11,050 nucleotides of DNA from JBCDGZ01 sp038750655 (GTDB taxonomy: Bacteria > Bacteroidota > Bacteroidia > Chitinophagales > Saprospiraceae): positions 1-11,050 of the forward strand of contig JBCDGZ010000197.1 in the NCBI GenBank assembly GCA_038750655.1, given 5' to 3'. The translations under genes and the position numbers were made by a program. This document shows positions 6,919-11,050 of this stretch, piece after piece. Each line of letters opens with the position of its first letter. Position 1 is the first letter of the stretch. The notes under the pieces were generated by a model. That model had not been told where the DNA came from. It saw nothing but the letters and a program-made list of their open reading frames with translations, and searched no databases.

Positions 6919-8097
6919 GTGCAAAACAACACAAAGACCATTGCCTTAGTGGCTAATTCCACGTGGAATATTTATAATTTTAGGCTCAATCTTATCCGAC
7001 ATTTTGCCCAAAGAGGCTTGAAGGTAGTCGTCATCGCACCCGTTGATGAATACATTCACTACCTAGATAAAATCGCCGGAATTACACATATTCCGCTCAA
7101 AAGTCTCTCTCGCAGCAGTACCAATCCTCTATATGATCTTCAACTCGCTTTTGAGTTGATGGGCATCTATCGGCAAGTAAGACCAGATATGGTTATTCAC
7201 TACACGGTAAAGCCTAATATTTTTGGTAATCTGGCCGCGCGCATGCTGGGTATCCAGTCCATTTGTGTGGTAACTGGACTAGGCTATACTATGTTGCATA
7301 ATGGCTTGATCAAAAAACTAACGACCCAGCTTTATCGACTATCTTTTAAGTTTGCGAGTAAGGTGTTATTTGAGAACAGTGATGATCAACTGCTTTTTAT
7401 AGAAAAGGGCTTGGCTCGTGCTGAAAAATGCATGACGGTCAATGGCTGTGGGGTCAATACTAAGTTGTACAGACCCAGTTCAAAGACCCATCTGCTGAAC
7501 CACAAGGTTTTTACTTTCATCGGTCGCCTACTTTATGATAAGGGGATTGTTGAGTTTGTGGAGGCGGCGCAGCAGCTGCGCAAACGCTGTCCAGAGAGCA
7601 TCTTTTGGGTCATCGGCGAAATTGACGAAAGAAACCCTTCCTTTATCTCCAAATCTCAGTTGGTAGAGTGGATTGAGGACGAAACCATCCGTTACTTTGG
7701 AACTACTAAAGATGTGCGCAAATTTATTCGGCAATCGGACTGTATCGTGCTGCCGTCTTATCGTGAAGGGCTCTCCAAAGTAATTCTGGAAGGTTTGGCG
7801 ATGGGCAAGCCGATCATTACGACAGATACAGCGGGGTGTAAGCAAACGGTTGATCAGGGCAAAAATGGCTTTATCGTACCCGTAGGGAACAGCGATGCCC
7901 TTTCCTTGGCGATGGAGACTTTCTGTAACTTGAAACCCGACGAAATTGAGGCCATGGGCCAATACAGTCGCCGGGTTGCCATCAGCAGATACGATGATGC
8001 TATTGTAGTAGAGCAGTACGATCAACTGGTGCAGTCCTTGCTGCGCTTAGAGTCTCAAGAACGGGAGGACTCGAGAGCACTGATTAATTTGCCTTAG
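6919..8097 (+). CDS. Glycosyltransferase family 4, PglA/CapM-like
   Basis: With the GTG at 6919 the protein has 392 residues and starts MQNNTKTIALVANSTWNIYN, matching where GT4 enzymes of this branch usually begin. The frame is open back to a TTG at 6844, but the extra 25 residues do not resemble the family. The N-terminal domain has YNFRLNLIRHF and GLKVVVIAPVDEY. The C-terminal donor domain has GRLLYDKG (202-209 from the GTG) and the GT4 EX7E motif EGLSKVILE with Glu283 and Glu291, followed by GLAMGKPIITTDTAG. The layout and motifs resemble Campylobacter PglA, which adds GalNAc to lipid-linked diNAcBac, and CapM-type enzymes. That fits the PglC- and PglD-like genes upstream. The donor sugar is not determined. 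No clear promoter is seen in the 79-base gap before it. Confidence 0.88.
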   Translation: MQNNTKTIALVANSTWNIYNFRLNLIRHFAQRGLKVVVIAPVDEYIHYLDKIAGITHIPLKSLSRSSTNPLYDLQLAFELMGIYRQVRPDMVIHYTVKPNIFGNLAARMLGIQSICVVTGLGYTMLHNGLIKKLTTQLYRLSFKFASKVLFENSDDQLLFIEKGLARAEKCMTVNGCGVNTKLYRPSSKTHLLNHKVFTFIGRLLYDKGIVEFVEAAQQLRKRCPESIFWVIGEIDERNPSFISKSQLVEWIEDETIRYFGTTKDVRKFIRQSDCIVLPSYREGLSKVILEGLAMGKPIITTDTAGCKQTVDQGKNGFIVPVGNSDALSLAMETFCNLKPDEIEAMGQYSRRVAISRYDDAIVVEQYDQLVQSLLRLESQEREDSRALINLP

Positions 8098-8122
8098 ACC
8101 ATGTGCTTAACTTTTTGATGGC

Positions 8123-9415
8123 ATGCGTAGGCTCCGTCCCAAAGTTCTCCTCATCGCCTATTACTTCCCACCTATTAAATCTATAGGGGCATTGCGCAGC
8201 TACCAGCTGGCTCGCCAATGGACCCAACAAGCGGCAAAGCTGCATATTCTCACCACCACCAATCGCCATCGCCTCCAACAGGATCACCTTCCCCTCAACG
8301 GCTTCACCATCACCGAAATCCCTACCTTCGACTACCGCACCCTCCTCAGCCTCCGGCCTCGCTCCTCCAATCACCTCTCCGAAGAAACCAAAGCCCATCC
8401 TCTAGCCCGCCTCTGGCTGCGCCTTAAAGACAGCTTCCCCACTAATATCTTACTCGACGAGGGTGGCCCGCTTTACATCCTGCGTGCCTACCTCAAAGCC
8501 CGGCGACTGCTGCGGCAGGGCGACTTTGATCTGCTCTACTCCTCCTTCCGCCCCTACGCTGATCACCTGGTTGCCTACCTCCTCAAGCGCCGCTATCCGC
8601 AGTTGTACTGGGTAGCGGACTTCCGGGATTTGCAAGTGGACCGCAATCGGCAAAACACCTATTGGCCGCGTCTACAGCATTGGTTCAACCGCCGTATCCT
8701 CCGCCGTGCTGACCGGGTGATCACGGTTTCAGAAGGACTGGCGAAGTCCCTGCGGAATTATCACGATCGGGTGGAGGTGCTGCGCAATGGAGTGGAACTG
8801 AGGGAGCCGAAGAAGGGGAGGAGCGAGTGCTTCAGCATTGTGTATACGGGGAGTATTTATGCGGGTTTTCAGACGCCGGAGCTGTTGCTGGAAGTGCTGG
8901 CAGAGTTGATTACTGAGGGAGCCATTGCCGAGGAGCAGCTACAGATTATCTATGCGGGCAAGGACAGCCACAGCTGGCGGCGGTGGATCGAGGCGGCGGG
9001 CCTCGGCGACTGCTTTGTTGATCGCGGGCTCATTGCTCGAGCTGAGGCGCTGCAGCTGCAGGAAGAAGCGCAGCTCAATGTGCTATTGTCCTGGTCGACG
9101 GCTCAGCAGGGGGGCATCCTCACCGGTAAACTCTACGAATACCTTGGTGCTCAGCAGCCCATTTTATTGATTATTAAGGGCAGCCAAGACCAGGAGTTTG
9201 AGGCCCTGTTTGAGGAGCTGCAGGCGGGGCTGGTGGCCTACCACCATCCAGATTCTAAAGCCGCAGTACGTCAGTATTTACTGAAGGTCTATCGGGAGTG
9301 GCAGCGGGATAGTACGCCTAGGGCTGCTTTGAACACCGCCCGATTAAAGCAGCTGAGCTGGTCGGCCCGGGCGGTGACTATTCTTGATTTTCTTGAGCAG
9401 GACCATCCGTGTTGA
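8123..9415 (+). CDS. Divergent GT-B (GT4-like) glycosyltransferase
   Basis: The 430-residue protein starts MRRLRPKVLLIAYYFPPIKS followed by IGALRSYQLARQW, an N-terminal motif found in many Bacteroidota glycan-cluster glycosyltransferases. The N-domain continues with LLYSSFRPYADHLVAYLL (137-154) and WVADFRDL (163-170). RADRVITVSEGLAKSL (195-210) leads into the inter-domain region. The C-domain opens with FSIVYTGSIYAGFQTPELLL (237-256) and has GILTGKLYEYLGAQQPIL (331-348), which takes the place of the EX7E region. The acceptor and donor are unknown. Base composition changes abruptly: 8281-8400 has about 57 C and 14 G, whereas 8761-8880 has about 19 C and 49 G by hand count, with the change near the domain boundary. 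The last 38 bases overlap the convergent - strand gene. It is the last + strand gene of the cluster. Confidence 0.85.
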   Translation: MRRLRPKVLLIAYYFPPIKSIGALRSYQLARQWTQQAAKLHILTTTNRHRLQQDHLPLNGFTITEIPTFDYRTLLSLRPRSSNHLSEETKAHPLARLWLRLKDSFPTNILLDEGGPLYILRAYLKARRLLRQGDFDLLYSSFRPYADHLVAYLLKRRYPQLYWVADFRDLQVDRNRQNTYWPRLQHWFNRRILRRADRVITVSEGLAKSLRNYHDRVEVLRNGVELREPKKGRSECFSIVYTGSIYAGFQTPELLLEVLAELITEGAIAEEQLQIIYAGKDSHSWRRWIEAAGLGDCFVDRGLIARAEALQLQEEAQLNVLLSWSTAQQGGILTGKLYEYLGAQQPILLIIKGSQDQEFEALFEELQAGLVAYHHPDSKAAVRQYLLKVYREWQRDSTPRAALNTARLKQLSWSARAVTILDFLEQDHPC

Positions 9416-11003
9416 CCTTGATCCGAACGGCTCTCAAGCCTTCGACTCCTTGCATTTTTTCCAACTCCAAGTCCTCAATTTCTGGATCGATATAGCCGTT
9501 TCTAACTAGATGATCTAGGTATTCTTGGTACTCCTGCCGATCCTTTTCCTGTAGCCATACAATGGCAATCTTTCCTGCCTGTGTCAGGCGTTCGTCCGTC
9601 CCTTTGATATAAGCTTTATCGATGCGTTTTTTCAGAATTTCGTACCGTACATTGTAGGTGCCGTCCACACCAAACTGTTTTTCATCCATTTCAAAACGGA
9701 TGCTCAAAGAACTATTGAAGATAAAGATCAGTTGAGCAGTACTCAGTTGTACGGGGAAAGTCTTGGCGCGCTCTTCGACCAGTTTTGTGATCTCACACAT
9801 CAAGATCAATTGCCACAACCTAAAGTCGCGCAGATAGAAGTCGTGGAATTCGCCCTCTTCCAAAATCGACTCTCCCAGGTACAAATTGTACTCAACACCG
9901 TCGGTCTGGAACTTCTCGAAATAGTGAGGCAGCACCTGCTGCATTTTGTGTTCCTCTTCGAGGAGGTAATTGCTAATGGCCTGATTGAGCATACTGACAC
10001 TGGTCTCGTAGGCCTTCCGGGAGCGGTAGACGATGTCTAACTCGGGATCAAGATAGTCGAAATACGCATCAAGGCTCTCCTGCGGAAGTTGCGGGAAGCG
10101 CAGCCTCAGTTTGCGCAGTAGGGGATGGATTTGTTTGTTGAGTAATTCGACGATCACCGATTCATCGCTGGATACCATCTCTCCCTTTTCCAAGCGGTCA
10201 AAGTGAGCCTGAACTTTATCGGCATAAACATCGAACAAGTGGAAGCGTACGGCTTTGCGGCAGTCGACTAACAACTGATGCAGGCGGCCCAGGTTATCCA
10301 TCAGGTCGGTTTGGATAGACTTATTGCGTTTTTTGGAAGAACTTACAATATCTGCCTGGCCATATAGTGGATAGACTTCTTTAAATACGATTGGATCGAG
10401 GGTGCCTTGCTTTTCGTCAACAGTCTGGTCCCAGAAATACTTGCTGGCTACTTTTCGGAACTTCCATTCTACGCTTGGATGAATGGAAGTAAATTCCTGC
10501 TGTATGGTCAGCCTGACCGAATTATCCATTTGTTGGATAAACTTATTGCTACCTACTTCGATCTGGGCAATGAAATCCCGCAGCTGTAGAAGGGTGAGCT
10601 GATTGAAACTGTAAGGTTTAGCAGAGCCCAATTCGAGGATGCTAATTACATTACCCTCATTGTCTTTCATAGGGGCTAGGAGCAAACTGCGTAAATCCAG
10701 TTCGAGAACAGCAGCCTCGAGCGGGGATAAGTGCTTTTGCTTTTGGAGGTCTTCAACGATAACTGGTGTACCTTCTTTCAGTACTTTCCCGTAGGCACTC
10801 TCGGGGTCTTCCAAAGAGGGCGTCACCAGTTCTGTATCGTAGTTACGTAGTAGACACCAGGTAAGGTTTTCCAGCCAGGGACCACTTACAGTTTGCAATA
10901 CCCCAAATTGAAGGTCAGGAATATTGATATAAGAACGTACCAGAATCTCTATATAGTTGAGATCGTCTTCATGGTCGCTTTTAACACCATCATAGCCGGC
11001 CAT
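9378..11003 (-). CDS. GAF-domain protein of a Bacteroidota family, unknown function
   Basis: The 541-residue, highly charged protein has no signal peptide or membrane segment that I can see, so it is probably cytoplasmic. The N-terminal part (about 40-155) looks like a GAF domain: VLKEGTPVIVEDLQKQ, then LRSLLLAPMKDNEGNVISIL and ELGSAKPYSF. The middle contains IHPSVEWKF (174-182) and IVFKEVYPLYGQADI (205-219) followed by SSSKKRN. I associate this combination with a family of GAF-domain proteins in Bacteroidota, usually longer at the N-terminus. The rest is mostly helical with no catalytic motif recognised. An in-frame TAA immediately precedes the ATG (11006-11004) and the frame beyond it is open to the window edge. 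The protein may therefore lack an N-terminal region that a longer ancestral gene had, or it may follow a separate gene directly. It is not obviously part of polysaccharide synthesis; a sensory or regulatory role is a guess. Confidence 0.72.
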   Translation of the reverse strand: MAGYDGVKSDHEDDLNYIEILVRSYINIPDLQFGVLQTVSGPWLENLTWCLLRNYDTELVTPSLEDPESAYGKVLKEGTPVIVEDLQKQKHLSPLEAAVLELDLRSLLLAPMKDNEGNVISILELGSAKPYSFNQLTLLQLRDFIAQIEVGSNKFIQQMDNSVRLTIQQEFTSIHPSVEWKFRKVASKYFWDQTVDEKQGTLDPIVFKEVYPLYGQADIVSSSKKRNKSIQTDLMDNLGRLHQLLVDCRKAVRFHLFDVYADKVQAHFDRLEKGEMVSSDESVIVELLNKQIHPLLRKLRLRFPQLPQESLDAYFDYLDPELDIVYRSRKAYETSVSMLNQAISNYLLEEEHKMQQVLPHYFEKFQTDGVEYNLYLGESILEEGEFHDFYLRDFRLWQLILMCEITKLVEERAKTFPVQLSTAQLIFIFNSSLSIRFEMDEKQFGVDGTYNVRYEILKKRIDKAYIKGTDERLTQAGKIAIVWLQEKDRQEYQEYLDHLVRNGYIDPEIEDLELEKMQGVEGLRAVRIKVNTDGPAQENQE

Positions 11004-11050
11004 TTATTTTAGCGTCGACAGAATATCAATCTTGGTAAAAACGGATAAAA

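Noticed and set aside
7528..8025. A 165-codon open frame on the - strand opposite the PglA-like glycosyltransferase
   Set aside because: The + strand frame carries conserved GT4 motifs across the same bases; the reverse translation resembles no family I know.
8218..8427. Ser/Pro-rich + strand frame inside the last glycosyltransferase
   Set aside because: It results from the C-rich composition of this stretch read in another frame. It is short and overlaps the conserved N-domain frame.
9732..10040. A 102-codon + strand frame opposite the GAF-domain gene
   Set aside because: It is fully antisense to a 541-codon frame with family motifs, and it has no motif or leader of its own.

Overview
The window is most of a surface-polysaccharide (capsule, O-antigen or exopolysaccharide) biosynthesis locus from a member of the Bacteroidota. 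Several things point to that phylum. Most start codons follow A/T-rich leaders with no clear Shine-Dalgarno sequence (for example before 1602, 2808 and 4997). The enzymes belong to subfamilies common in Bacteroidota glycan clusters. The last gene encodes a GAF-domain protein that I associate with that phylum. A Saprospiraceae-like host is possible, but I cannot fix the genus.

Layout. Nine genes run on the + strand from base 1 to 9415 with gaps of 3 to 79 bases, as in an operon: a left-truncated WbuB-like glycosyltransferase (1-924); a PglD/NeuD-like sugar O/N-acyltransferase (936-1565); an L-2-hydroxyglutarate oxidase, LhgO (1602-2786); an extended-SDR nucleotide-sugar epimerase or reductase (2808-3779); a LegC-family sugar aminotransferase (3783-4931); a PglC/WcaJ-like initiating sugar-phosphate transferase (4997-5725); mannose-1-phosphate guanylyltransferase, ManC (5736-6839); a PglA/CapM-like GT4 glycosyltransferase (about 6919-8097); and a divergent GT-B glycosyltransferase (8123-9415). 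A long GAF-domain gene on the - strand (11003-9378) closes the locus and overlaps the last + strand gene tail to tail by 38 bases. No gap between genes reaches 300 bases. I saw no RNA genes, transposons, CRISPR arrays or convincing terminators.

How the genes may work together (inference). The aminotransferase, acyltransferase and initiating transferase are the kinds of enzyme that make a UDP-4-acetamido sugar of the bacillosamine type and load it onto undecaprenyl phosphate. The PglA-like and other GT4 enzymes would extend it, and ManC would supply GDP-mannose or a derivative. The 4,6-dehydratase that the aminotransferase needs is not in the window. The SDR present lacks the dehydratase Asp-Glu pair, so it probably acts on another step.

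The points most worth a second look are LhgO in the middle of the sugar genes, an Asn where the initiating transferase family has its catalytic Asp, G8 and G7 tracts in neighbouring glycan genes, and an abrupt reversal of GC skew at the domain boundary of the last glycosyltransferase.
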